Program-made: the position numbers and the translations under genes | Assembly (NCBI GenBank): GCA_965262455.1 | Contig: CBDHFH010000008.1 | Location: forward strand, 992,001-1,056,000 | Direction of reading: 5' to 3' | DNA length: 64,000 bases | From: UBA1858 sp965262455 | Lineage (GTDB): Bacteria > Pseudomonadota > Gammaproteobacteria > UBA4575 | Notes under the pieces: model-generated | What the model was told of the DNA's origin: nothing | The model's database searches: none | What the model saw: the letters and a program-made list of their open reading frames with translations, nothing else | In this document: positions 8,400-16,617 of the stretch, in pieces | Position numbering within the stretch: position 1 is the first letter of the stretch | Layout of the letters: the number at the start of each line of letters is the position of its first letter

Positions 8400-9149
8400 A
8401 TGCAAGCGGCGATCGTACCTCTAAAAGCAGAATCATCATTTCATCACCATCAGACTTCGAGTTCATTAAGCTGTGATCAATGTATTCAACACAGTAGCTG
8501 TTTATCTCATGGGCTTAACGAAAATGAAATGCGAGCATTTAACTCGATTCCTAAAGTCTCAAAGAAACTTGATCGGGGTGACTACTTATATCAAACAGGA
8601 GATCGCTTAGACACAATCTATTTAATACGAAGTGGATCTTTAAAGAATGTAATTATTGATGAGGAAGGTCGAGAGCAAGTACTCAACTTTTCTTTACGTG
8701 GCGACCTGGTTGGTCTTGATGGGTTATTTTTGAACACACACTCAACTGAGACAACAGCACTCGAAACAACATTCCTATGCGGCATTCCTGTCGCTGACTA
8801 TTTAAATCTTGCCGGCAAAACACCCAAGCTATACCAGAAATTGCTTGATCACATGAGCAAACGAATTGTTGAAGAAGAGCAACACTCACTAATGCTTGGC
8901 ACTAAGAATGCTGATCAAAGGCTTGCATATTTCCTTACCCAGCTATCCAAACGCAATAGTGAAAAGGGTTTATCCGGACATGATTTAATTTTAAATATGT
9001 CCAGACGCGATATAGGCAGTTATTTATCAGCAGCAGTAGAAACTGTGAGTCGTTTATTCACACGCTTGCAGGATCAAGATTTAATTGATGTACACGGCAA
9101 GCATGTGCATATTAAAAACTTTGCTGGTTTAGAAGCCATTTCAACATAA
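8400..9149 (+). CDS. fnr: FNR-type oxygen-sensing transcription regulator
   Basis: The 249-residue Crp/Fnr regulator carries C25, C28, C34 and C127, each exactly five positions after the four [4Fe-4S] ligands of E. coli FNR. A cNMP-like barrel is followed by a winged helix. Recognition-helix residues E214, S217 and R218 in VETVSRLF also match E209/S212/R213 with the same offset, predicting TTGAT half-sites. GGAGC lies upstream of the ATG. Several matching boxes lie within 12 kb. A cytochrome gene follows after 29 bp, probably in the same transcript. Confidence 0.93.
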   Translation: MQAAIVPLKAESSFHHHQTSSSLSCDQCIQHSSCLSHGLNENEMRAFNSIPKVSKKLDRGDYLYQTGDRLDTIYLIRSGSLKNVIIDEEGREQVLNFSLRGDLVGLDGLFLNTHSTETTALETTFLCGIPVADYLNLAGKTPKLYQKLLDHMSKRIVEEEQHSLMLGTKNADQRLAYFLTQLSKRNSEKGLSGHDLILNMSRRDIGSYLSAAVETVSRLFTRLQDQDLIDVHGKHVHIKNFAGLEAIST

Positions 9150-9178
9150 ATCATTTTTAAAATTACTTTTTAGAAAAT

Positions 9179-9601
9179 ATGACTATCAGCAAGACATTGA
9201 GCATAGCACTACTGACATTGTTGCCTTATACATTATCCGCAGACGACAGTACTAGCGCCGAAGACTTCCCAATGTTTGGCGCATTGGAATTTGAAAACTC
9301 CTGTGCAATTTGTCATGGCTTTCAAGGCAAGGGGAATGGCGTCATTGCTGATTCGTTAAAAAAACAACCGTCTGATCTGACTCAATTAAGTAAAAACAAT
9401 AATGGTCACTTCCCTTTCACGCAAGTTTATCGAGTGATTGAGGGATCGCCGAGAGTTGGCGTGCATGGCACAAGAGATATGCCTGTATGGGGTGATCGCT
9501 ATAGGGAAGAAGCAAAAAAATACAATGCAGACGCCTATGTTTACTCACGAGGTCTCATTTTAGAATTGCTCACCTATATTATGTCAATTCAAGAGGAATA
9601 A
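9179..9601 (+). CDS. Small periplasmic c-type cytochrome
   Basis: This third paralogue in the window has 140 residues. A signal peptide ends near the LSA-DDS boundary at residue 21. The haem motif CAICHGFQGKGNG lies near 42, and DMPVWGD holds the probable Met ligand. It starts 29 bp after fnr on the same strand, and its stop is two bases from the end of the convergent CbpM-like gene. No FNR box lies directly upstream, so transcription probably follows fnr. Confidence 0.83.
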   Translation: MTISKTLSIALLTLLPYTLSADDSTSAEDFPMFGALEFENSCAICHGFQGKGNGVIADSLKKQPSDLTQLSKNNNGHFPFTQVYRVIEGSPRVGVHGTRDMPVWGDRYREEAKKYNADAYVYSRGLILELLTYIMSIQEE

Positions 9602-9603
9602 TG

Positions 9604-9891
9604 TTACTCATCTGACACTAAATTGTTGCTGGTAAAATCACGTTTAAAAAGATCCAATTCATTACATAATTCAGCAGCAACCACTGCACCTTCAGGCTCA
9701 AGCCCTAAGTAATGGTAATAGCCTGCAGCAATTTCAATTTGATGTAGATCATCGGATGAAAAAAACCATTGACCAGGCTGTTTACCATAGGGTTCAACAA
9801 TCCCCGATTCAACCATCGCCTCCAGTGTTGGCATACTTAAATTGTATGTCATACAAATCGCACGAGAACTATAAATAATATTACTTTCCAT
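9604..9891 (-). CDS. CbpM-like chaperone modulator (MerR-type fold)
   Basis: The 95-residue product resembles CbpM: a MerR-like helix-turn-helix followed by VESGIVEPYG, then QWFFSSDDLHQIEIAAGYYHYLGLEPEGAVVAAE cut into one helix pair. CbpM normally controls the DnaJ-like CbpA. No CbpA gene is next to it; the divergent neighbour is an Hsp20 gene instead. I infer a role in chaperone control or regulation of the heat-shock gene. Two FNR-type boxes lie in the shared upstream region. Confidence 0.7.
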   Translation of the reverse strand: MESNIIYSSRAICMTYNLSMPTLEAMVESGIVEPYGKQPGQWFFSSDDLHQIEIAAGYYHYLGLEPEGAVVAAELCNELDLFKRDFTSNNLVSDE

Positions 9892-9971
9892 CAGTAAACT
9901 TTCTTATACGTCAAATTACTTTCTAATTTATGCCAAGTAAATTTAGCTTAAGGCATTATAAAAGCATGTAA

Positions 9972-9985
9972 TTGACTCATATCAA
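9972..9985. promoter_or_regulatory. FNR-like box in the cbpM-hsp20 divergent region
   Basis: TTGAC-TCAT-ATCAA has one mismatch to the FNR consensus. It lies 81 bp from the CbpM-like start and 129 bp from the Hsp20 start. No convincing -10 lies at class II distance on either strand, so it may be an accessory site. Confidence 0.45.
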
Positions 9986-10033
9986 TACTCAGTAACTCTT
10001 GCATTCACTCAACGATAAACAAAACACTATATT

Positions 10034-10047
10034 TTGATTTCTATCAA
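10034..10047 (+). promoter_or_regulatory. FNR box of the hsp20-uspA operon
   Basis: TTGAT-TTCT-ATCAA is a perfect FNR site. GATACT at 10070-10075 is centred 32 bp downstream, the class II arrangement. It would drive the Hsp20 gene at 10114. Confidence 0.75.
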
Positions 10048-10113
10048 TGTTATCAGTGTAGTTATTTTTGATACTGAGATCATAAACAACCCTTAATGCC
10101 AACGGAGGTAATT

Positions 10114-10551
10114 ATGAAACTAGTACCTAAAGAGCCTTTTGTAGGTGCATTTCCTCACATGAAGGATTTGAGTCGTTTTTTTAACTTCGAGCTTGATGAT
10201 GACCATAGCTTGTCCGCAGCCCACTGGGTGCCGGCAGTAGATATTGCAGAAAAAGATGATCATTTTCTGATTGAGGCGGATGTACCTGGTGTAGAACCTA
10301 AAGAAATCGAAGTTAGCATGGAGAACGGATTCTTAACTGTTAAAGGTGAACGCAGCAATGAATCTAAAGATGAGCAAGACGGATATACGCGCGTGGAACG
10401 CTCACATGGCGTATTTTACAGACGCTTCAGTTTGCCGGAAACAGCAGACCCTGAAAAAGTATCTGCCACCTCAAACAAAGGTGTACTGCAAATAAAAGTA
10501 GGCAAAGCCGAAGTTGCCAAACCGAAAAAAATCAGCATAGATGTGAAGTAA
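10114..10551 (+). CDS. Small heat-shock protein, Hsp20/alpha-crystallin family
   Basis: This 145-residue cytosolic holdase has the alpha-crystallin domain at about 42-135: WVPAVDIAEKDD, EADVPGV, ENGFLTVKGER, RSHGVFYRRFSLPE, and the C-terminal GVLQIKVGK. It would keep unfolding proteins soluble without ATP. The start at 10114 follows GGAGGT closely; the in-frame ATG at 10096 would put that site inside the coding region. A perfect FNR box upstream suggests anaerobic rather than purely heat control. Confidence 0.93.
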   Translation: MKLVPKEPFVGAFPHMKDLSRFFNFELDDDHSLSAAHWVPAVDIAEKDDHFLIEADVPGVEPKEIEVSMENGFLTVKGERSNESKDEQDGYTRVERSHGVFYRRFSLPETADPEKVSATSNKGVLQIKVGKAEVAKPKKISIDVK

Positions 10552-10557
10552 CTAACC

Positions 10558-10587
10558 TTTCCCTCTAGTGCTGTCACTAGAGGGAAA
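10558..10587. terminator. Long hairpin between hsp20 and uspA
   Basis: TTTCCCTCTAGTG and CACTAGAGGGAAA form a 13-bp perfect stem around a CTGT loop. The T tract after the stem is weak on the plus strand. It may act as partial terminator, processing site or mRNA stabiliser between the two genes. Confidence 0.6.
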
Positions 10588-10606
10588 TTCTTACATTGAG
10601 ACGCTT

Positions 10607-11440
10607 ATGAAAGATATTTTAGTATTATGTGATTCTAATGACTCCAATCAGTCAAGAGTTGAGACGGCATTTGCGTATGCAAAATTATTCAATTCTCATG
10701 TGACAGGGGTACATATGATTCCCTACCCGGTAATTCCTGTATATGGGGGAATGTATCCAGATATGACTTCATACTCGGCTGCATACCAAATTGATACCTT
10801 CAAACAAAAGGCCGAAGAACTAGAGCAGATATTCATTAAACAAGGTGAATCGGCAAATATTCCTTGTGACTGGAAAGTTATTGAGGGGCTGAATTTAGAC
10901 TTTGTGATTGAGAATGCGCGTTACTATGATCTAGTAATTTCTTCATCAGGCTATTCACACTATAGTGATGAAGTGTCGCATCACTTGAGTGATTATTTTT
11001 CAACAGTTATTGGCAGGCCGCTGCTAATTTTACCCAACTTGAATAAAGTTTTTTCGCCGCCAACTAAAGTTATAATTGCATGGAATGAAAGTCACGAAGC
11101 AGCACGCGCAGTCCATGACGCAATACCAATTCTCAGACTTGCAGAGCATATACAAATTGTCAGCGTGTCGAAATCAGACAAAAATGAAAAACATAATATG
11201 ATTCGTGCCGAGCAACTGCGAACTCACTTAAGCCATCATGGTATTCAAACAGACGTCTATGCGCCTGACAAATCATCTCAGGGCATAGGCTATACCATTC
11301 ATGAGTGCGCATTAGAATATAATTCAGACATGATCATTATGGGAGCTTATGGTCATTCACGATTCAAAGAAATTATCCTGGGAGGAACTACGAAGCACTT
11401 GATTGAGCATTCTACTCTACCCTTACTTGTATCAAACTAG
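10607..11440 (+). CDS. Tandem universal stress protein (UspA family)
   Basis: The 277-residue product has two Usp domains. The second (about 155-277) keeps the nucleotide-binding motif GAYGHSR-x9-GGTTKHL. The first (about 1-145) has SSSGYSH instead and probably does not bind ATP. The ATG at 10607 fits the start of the first domain (KDILVLCDS); the upstream in-frame sequence falls in the hairpin. It probably belongs to the Hsp20 operon under an FNR box, typical of anaerobic or stationary-phase Usp genes. Confidence 0.85.
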   Translation: MKDILVLCDSNDSNQSRVETAFAYAKLFNSHVTGVHMIPYPVIPVYGGMYPDMTSYSAAYQIDTFKQKAEELEQIFIKQGESANIPCDWKVIEGLNLDFVIENARYYDLVISSSGYSHYSDEVSHHLSDYFSTVIGRPLLILPNLNKVFSPPTKVIIAWNESHEAARAVHDAIPILRLAEHIQIVSVSKSDKNEKHNMIRAEQLRTHLSHHGIQTDVYAPDKSSQGIGYTIHECALEYNSDMIIMGAYGHSRFKEIILGGTTKHLIEHSTLPLLVSN

Positions 11441-11465
11441 GGCTAATCCATAGGACAATTCATAA

Positions 11466-11479
11466 TTGACCTAAATCAT
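11466..11479 (+). promoter_or_regulatory. FNR-like box of the globin gene
   Basis: TTGAC-CTAA-ATCAT has one mismatch in each half-site. TAATAT at 11501-11506 is centred 31 bp from the box centre, again class II distance. It would control globin and probably the downstream permease. Confidence 0.6.
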
Positions 11480-11541
11480 AAGGGGTTATTCTTATTAGGC
11501 TAATATAGCGTTATTGCGCTAATAAAATAATAGGAGAGCTA

Positions 11542-12000
11542 ATGCTAAGTGGAAATATTAAAGTATTTGAACTTCTAAAACGTAGTTATCCTAAGTTTAA
11601 AAGCAATAAACTTGAGCTGGGCGAGAAAATCTATGCCAACATGTTTGAGGATAGACCGGATCTCAAAGAGTTATTTACCAATACACCTCCTGGGCAGTCT
11701 CAACGATTAATTGATGCGATTTTATTTTATTGTCAAGAAGTTGAGAATTATGAGTTGTTTTATGATCGACTCGATAAAATTGCACATGTGCATATAAAAG
11801 CAGGCATCAAAAATGACTATTACCCTTATATGCAAAAAGCATTCATTAAAGCGATTAAACAAGTATTCAAAGAAGAAGCAACAGATGAACTTATACGCGC
11901 ATGGACCTATGGCTTTGAGAGCTTAAGCAATGAGTTGATACATGCAGAGAATTTGATAAGGAAATACAGCAACCTATCATCTCAAGAGAACATTAGTTAG
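11542..12000 (+). CDS. Single-domain globin
   Basis: The 152-residue product is a Vitreoscilla-type haemoglobin without the reductase domain of flavohaemoglobins. KIAHVHIKAGIKNDYYP places the proximal haem ligand at H84; the E-helix region PPGQSQRL offers a distal Gln. It would bind O2 or NO in the cytosol. AGGAG six bases before the ATG supports the start. An FNR-like box upstream fits the usual oxygen-limited induction of such globins. The APC permease follows after 11 bp. Confidence 0.85.
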   Translation: MLSGNIKVFELLKRSYPKFKSNKLELGEKIYANMFEDRPDLKELFTNTPPGQSQRLIDAILFYCQEVENYELFYDRLDKIAHVHIKAGIKNDYYPYMQKAFIKAIKQVFKEEATDELIRAWTYGFESLSNELIHAENLIRKYSNLSSQENIS

Positions 12001-12011
12001 TATTACATTAA

Positions 12012-13211
12012 ATGAATGATGCAACGCTTGCGAGGAAGATTTCACTTCCTTTATTAATGTTCTATGGCCTCGGCACTATACTAGGTGCTGGCGTCTACGT
12101 GCTAATTGGAGAAGTTACTCTAAGAGCACAGCAATATACCTATATCGCATTTATTGTATCTGCAGTAATTGCCGGCATTACTGCTTACTCCTTTGCACGT
12201 CTGGCTTCGATGCATCCCAAAAGTGCCGGTGAAGCGGCCTATATTGATGCAGCGTTTAACTCAAAAATAGCCTCAGCCGCCATCGGCTTAGCCGTAATAC
12301 TGATAGGTTCGGTGTCTGCAGCCACCATGGTTAGAGGCTTTACAGCTTATTTTTCATCAATATTTGTTATACATGAGCTGATTATTATATTCGCTATGAT
12401 TGGCTTTATTACGATATTTTCCTTATGGGGAATCAGTCAATCACTGTGGCTTGCAACCCTGATTACAATTTTGGAAATACTCGGTTTGTTGTTTGTAATA
12501 TTCGTCATTTTAAGTAATCAACAAACTGTGAGTCATGCAAATATTACCACCAGCGAGATAGTTCATTTCACACCTGCTATTCTATATGCCGCGTTTATTA
12601 GTTTTTATGCCTATATCGGCTTTGAGGACATTGTTAACATTGCCGAAGAAACAATTAATGCTGAAAAAATAGTACCTCTTGCAATACTTTTATCTTTGGT
12701 TATTTCTACAATTATATATGTAGCACTCGCTATCGCTTGCACGACATATATTCCACTTAGCGTTTTTGAATCAAGTGATGCACCGCTAGTCTCAATTATT
12801 GAATACCAAGGCTATGACGGCAGGATGATTGCCATTGTCAGCATGATTGCCATTATTAACGGTGCCTTAGTACAACAGATCATGGCTGCGAGAGTTTTAT
12901 ATGGCATGGCAAAACAAAGCATGTTCTTTACTGTTTTCAAACATGTTAACCCCATCACTCACACACCAATATTAGCTACAATTACCATCGCAGGGCTAAT
13001 ATTAACATTATCAGTAAGCTTTAACTTAGTCACACTTGCTGAGATTACCAGCGCAATCACACTATTAGTATTCATCAGCATACAAATAGCACTTTTTGTT
13101 ATTTCGAAGAAGAATAATAGCAGTAATATATTTGACTACGTGATGCCAGCGACAGGAATTTTATTAAATATGTTACTGATTTATTTTGGTTATTTTTTCT
13201 TTGAAAATTAA
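12012..13211 (+). CDS. APC-family amino acid permease
   Basis: The 399-residue inner-membrane transporter has about 12 hydrophobic segments. The first helix carries YGLGTILGAGVYVLIGE, the G-x-G-x-G substrate-binding break of the APC superfamily, and helix 6 the FYAYIGFEDIVNIAEET motif. Substrate cannot be told from sequence; amino acid or amine is likely. It starts 11 bp after the globin gene with no ribosome binding site of its own, so it is probably cotranscribed. It converges with the sodium channel gene. Confidence 0.82.
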   Translation: MNDATLARKISLPLLMFYGLGTILGAGVYVLIGEVTLRAQQYTYIAFIVSAVIAGITAYSFARLASMHPKSAGEAAYIDAAFNSKIASAAIGLAVILIGSVSAATMVRGFTAYFSSIFVIHELIIIFAMIGFITIFSLWGISQSLWLATLITILEILGLLFVIFVILSNQQTVSHANITTSEIVHFTPAILYAAFISFYAYIGFEDIVNIAEETINAEKIVPLAILLSLVISTIIYVALAIACTTYIPLSVFESSDAPLVSIIEYQGYDGRMIAIVSMIAIINGALVQQIMAARVLYGMAKQSMFFTVFKHVNPITHTPILATITIAGLILTLSVSFNLVTLAEITSAITLLVFISIQIALFVISKKNNSSNIFDYVMPATGILLNMLLIYFGYFFFEN

Positions 13212-13222
13212 CAACTGCTAAG

Positions 13223-14068
13223 CTATTTTGAACGCAACTCCATAGTCAGCGTATCAATTTCTTTTTGTAGCAGTTCTAATTTAGCAATGATTTGGGAGAC
13301 ATCTTCTTTTGAAATTGCATCAACCGCTGTCTGATCTTGTGCCTCATGCATGACTTGCATGGCATCAACAATTATTCCAATAAATAAGTTAAGTACCGCA
13401 AAGCTGGTGATAATAATAAAGGGAACAAAAAACACCCAGGCTAGCGGAAAATATTCCATCGTGGGTCTGACAATACCCATAGACCAACTCTCTAACGTCA
13501 TCACCTGAAATAATGTATAGGCTGAATCCCCTATTGTGCCAAACCACGCTTGCATATTAGGGTCAGGGTGGGTGCCAAATAATTTTGTTGTAAGTACAGC
13601 GGATACATAAAATATGAGACTCAATACCGCCACCACTGAAGCCATACCTGGAATTGAATGACCCAATGCGGCAACCACTCGACGCATTTGTGGCACAACC
13701 GATACAAGTCGCAAAATTCTTAATATTCTTAACGCACGTAATACTGATAATGGACCTGATGCCGGCACCCAGGCAATCGTTACGATAATTAAGTCAAAAA
13801 TATTCCAGCCAGATCGAAAGAAACTCAGACGATAAGCGTAAAACTTTAACAGCAACTCGATAGTGAAAATGACTAAAATTAATTTATCAATGATGAACAG
13901 AACACTGCCATACTGCGCGACGATATCTTTATCAGTCTCCAGACCTAGAGTAACAGCATTAATTAATATTAAGCCCGTAATAAACTGAATAAATTTTTTA
14001 CTTTCAACAAACTCACGAATTGTATGCCTAAAACTACCTGAGTTATCTAATTGTTCAGAACCAGCCAT
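13223..14068 (-). CDS. Bacterial voltage-gated sodium channel (BacNav)
   Basis: The 281-residue subunit has the full six-helix voltage-gated channel layout. The S4 sensor has Arg every third residue (R111, R114, R117, R120), and the pore has the selectivity filter TLESWSM at 191-197, identical to that of well-studied BacNav channels. After S6 a C-terminal helix with heptads (about 245-280) would drive tetramer assembly. In marine and alkaliphilic bacteria such channels serve Na+ homeostasis and motility. No flagellar genes are in the window. Confidence 0.93.
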   Translation of the reverse strand: MAGSEQLDNSGSFRHTIREFVESKKFIQFITGLILINAVTLGLETDKDIVAQYGSVLFIIDKLILVIFTIELLLKFYAYRLSFFRSGWNIFDLIIVTIAWVPASGPLSVLRALRILRILRLVSVVPQMRRVVAALGHSIPGMASVVAVLSLIFYVSAVLTTKLFGTHPDPNMQAWFGTIGDSAYTLFQVMTLESWSMGIVRPTMEYFPLAWVFFVPFIIITSFAVLNLFIGIIVDAMQVMHEAQDQTAVDAISKEDVSQIIAKLELLQKEIDTLTMELRSK

Positions 14069-14189
14069 TAAAAATACTTCCTTGCACAGAATATTTGAAT
14101 AAATTATTACTAGAAAACATATAATTGTCTCGCGCGTAGTAATTTCTACAATGACACTTAACTAACTTAACATGAATAAATCCAGCGAG

Positions 14190-15230
14190 TTAATCGTTAT
14201 TCTTTTTTTTCCTAAGTCTATCTCGATATTTTCCTTTGGCAAATTTTTGCATATCTACAATCGTATCCGTCTCATCAACTATTTCCCGACCGAGCATAGT
14301 TTCAATGGCATCTTCAAGCGAAACAATACCTGCCGTCTGCCCGTATTCATCTTCGACTAAAAATAAATGCTCTCGCTTTTTGATAAATATATCTAACAGC
14401 TGTTGCACAGGAAGATTTTCAGACACTCGCGTAATAGGTTTAACAAAGTCTTTTATCGGTGATTCAGACTCACCTTCACGATCCCCCATCATTAACTCTC
14501 TATTCGTAACCATGCCTACAATATTATCTTGGTCGCCTTCATATATTGGTATACGAGTAAATTGGATGGTTTTATCATGATCCAGAGCTTGGCTCACAGT
14601 GGTTTCCTGATCCAAACAATGTATTACACTTCTTGGAGTAAGGATTTGTTCAGTTTTAATCTCATGCAGACTTAATACATTTGTGAGATATTCATTTTCC
14701 TGTGTAACAAGGGAACCCATTTTATGACCTAAAGATGCCAACGCGATAATTTCTTCACGTGTGATTTCATCTTTTTCTTTTTTTCTGAACACTCTAGTGA
14801 TAAGTGTCGATAGCCAAATCAGTGGGTAGACTAATTTTACCAGCCAAAAAATCATGTGGGCAGATGGCAGCGCTAACTGTCGCCAAAATGTCGCGCCTAA
14901 TGTCTTTGGTATAATTTCTGAAAAATAAAGAATCGCAAGTGTTAACAATACTGCAATCAGTGTCTCCCATTTGGCACCAAACACGCTGGCTGCTTGGGCA
15001 CCGACGCCAGCGGCACCCATAGTATGAGCAAAAGTATTCAGGATTAAAATACTGGATATTGATTGATCCAGATGATTCTTGATATGTGCTAATAACTTAC
15101 CTCGTGAAGGATGCTCGTTAACAACACTCTCCACATAACTGGGTGTAATTGACAGCAGCACCGCTTCCAATACTGAGCAAATAAACGAAATTCCAATAGC
15201 AACAACAAGATATATAATGAGTAAAGTCAT
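14190..15230 (-). CDS. CNNM/DUF21-CBS transport protein
   Basis: The 346-residue product has a DUF21 membrane domain (about 1-150, four helices, with YFSEIIPKTLGA near 102-113), then two CBS domains (about 195-325: ILTPRSVI, TRIPIYEGDQDNIVGMV, LFLVEDEYGQTAGIVSLEDAIE) and a basic tail. It belongs to the family of Mg2+/Co2+ efflux-linked CNNM proteins. The C-terminal CorC/HlyC domain of longer relatives is absent. Substrate is inferred. No ribosome binding site is obvious at ATG 15230. Confidence 0.85.
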   Translation of the reverse strand: MTLLIIYLVVAIGISFICSVLEAVLLSITPSYVESVVNEHPSRGKLLAHIKNHLDQSISSILILNTFAHTMGAAGVGAQAASVFGAKWETLIAVLLTLAILYFSEIIPKTLGATFWRQLALPSAHMIFWLVKLVYPLIWLSTLITRVFRKKEKDEITREEIIALASLGHKMGSLVTQENEYLTNVLSLHEIKTEQILTPRSVIHCLDQETTVSQALDHDKTIQFTRIPIYEGDQDNIVGMVTNRELMMGDREGESESPIKDFVKPITRVSENLPVQQLLDIFIKKREHLFLVEDEYGQTAGIVSLEDAIETMLGREIVDETDTIVDMQKFAKGKYRDRLRKKKNND

Positions 15231-15313
15231 TGTTCAAATATGTAATATATTTCAGCGTGATTACAGCAAATTATTTCTGTTATGACTAGCATTTGTGAGC
15301 ATATTAGCATGAC

Positions 15314-16306
15314 TCACTTATGCTTAGTTGACCTATGACGAGTTAAATTATTTTTTGCATAATAACTTGCGCCGATTAAGCCTGGATAAGTTTCGGTAAC
15401 GACTACTACAGGAGTAAGATCTAACCACTTTGCATGCTGGCTTTTGTTTTTAAACACTTCACGAAAGCGCTTATGATCAATCAGATTAATGTAACGTGGC
15501 ACAATCCCTCCGGCAATAAACACGCCATCAAAGGCTTTGAATGTCAGCGCCAAATCACCCGCTACCTGGGCCAATACTTCAAAAAACACCGCCAGTGTTT
15601 TTATACTTGATTCGTCTGCTTGTTTATTTGCCGCATCGCATATACTCTCAGCCGTCTGAAAGAGTTTATCTTTTTGTTCAATGTCGCAAATTGAATTATA
15701 GATATTCACAATGCCGGGCCCGGATAGAAACATCTCATTGGACACGTTGACATACTTTTCTTTAAGCAGAGTAAATATTGCTAGCTGTAAATCATCATTG
15801 GGTGAGAAATTGACATGCCCGCCTTCAGTCACTATTGGGAAAACCTCATCATTCCTTTTTAATAAAGACGCGACACCCAATCCACTCCCCGCACCAAGGA
15901 TGGCATATGTAAAATTCTCACCTTGAGTTGATAAGATGTCTGGCTGACCTATACGATGAAGTTGCTCGCTAGACAATTGCGGTATTGAGTAAGCGATCGC
16001 CTCAAAGTCATTCAAAAACGATACGCAATTGAGTTGGTATCGAGTGATTAGTTCCTCTCGATCAAATGCCCAGTGGTTATTGGTGACTTTGACTACATCG
16101 CCAACGATTGGTCCGGCGATGGCAAAACAGAGATTGTCAATTTTTGGAATATTGTGATGTGTTAGATAATAATCAATCGCTGCTTGCGGATCAGCATAAT
16201 CTACACACGAGAGTACCTGTATTTTGTCTAAACATGTATCATGGCCAGAAATTGCAAATCTGGCATTGGTCGCGCCTATATCCGCAACCAGAGTAATATC
16301 TGACAT
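15314..16306 (-). CDS. glk: Glucokinase (Glk family)
   Basis: This 330-residue cytosolic kinase phosphorylates glucose to glucose 6-phosphate with ATP. Visible: phosphate motif ADIGATNARFAI at 8-19, LNDFEA near 97, GAGSGLG near 137, and EGGHVNFSP near 156. It belongs to the proteobacterial Glk family, not ROK. The ATG at 16306 is chosen because AGAGGA lies upstream; a TTG six bases earlier is less likely. Placed beside glycogen genes, it would feed glucose released by GH57 or MalQ activity into metabolism. Confidence 0.92.
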   Translation of the reverse strand: MSDITLVADIGATNARFAISGHDTCLDKIQVLSCVDYADPQAAIDYYLTHHNIPKIDNLCFAIAGPIVGDVVKVTNNHWAFDREELITRYQLNCVSFLNDFEAIAYSIPQLSSEQLHRIGQPDILSTQGENFTYAILGAGSGLGVASLLKRNDEVFPIVTEGGHVNFSPNDDLQLAIFTLLKEKYVNVSNEMFLSGPGIVNIYNSICDIEQKDKLFQTAESICDAANKQADESSIKTLAVFFEVLAQVAGDLALTFKAFDGVFIAGGIVPRYINLIDHKRFREVFKNKSQHAKWLDLTPVVVVTETYPGLIGASYYAKNNLTRHRSTKHK

Positions 16307-16422
16307 TATCAATCAGTCCTCTTAATCATAATGATTATTAGATATACTAATATCACATTTCATCGATTTAGTTACTATAAGCATTGATTAATATATTATT
16401 ATTGGCTGATTAGGAGTTAACA

Positions 16423-16485
16423 ATGATACCTATACACGTTAATCCTATTATGAACTACCTTAGTGCAATACAGCGAGTATTTTGA
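16423..16485 (+). CDS. Possible 20-residue leader or small protein
   Basis: A short ORF with strong initiation context (TAGGAG, six bases, ATG) lies 132 bp before glgP. It encodes 20 residues ending in AIQRVF. Such a good ribosome site on so short a frame suggests either a small protein or a leader peptide for glgP. No conserved family is recognised. Confidence 0.35.
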   Translation: MIPIHVNPIMNYLSAIQRVF

Positions 16486-16561
16486 GCATGCCCAGCAAAA
16501 ATTTATCTGATTACATACATTCTTAACATTATAAATCCAACAAATCCGATAAAATCAGCTG

Positions 16562-16575
16562 CGACATATATGTCG
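16562..16575. promoter_or_regulatory. Perfect palindrome upstream of glgP
   Basis: CGACATATATGTCG is a perfect 14-bp palindrome centred about 50 bp before the glgP start. The position fits an operator for a dimeric repressor. No regulator candidate is adjacent. Confidence 0.4.
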
Positions 16576-16617
16576 TAATAATTTACTTATTGAATAAGTT
16601 TACACCGGTATAAATGA

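Noticed and set aside
9972..9985. Treating this FNR-like site as the cbpM promoter element
   Set aside because: No convincing -10 sequence lies at class II distance on either strand; kept only as a low-confidence site.
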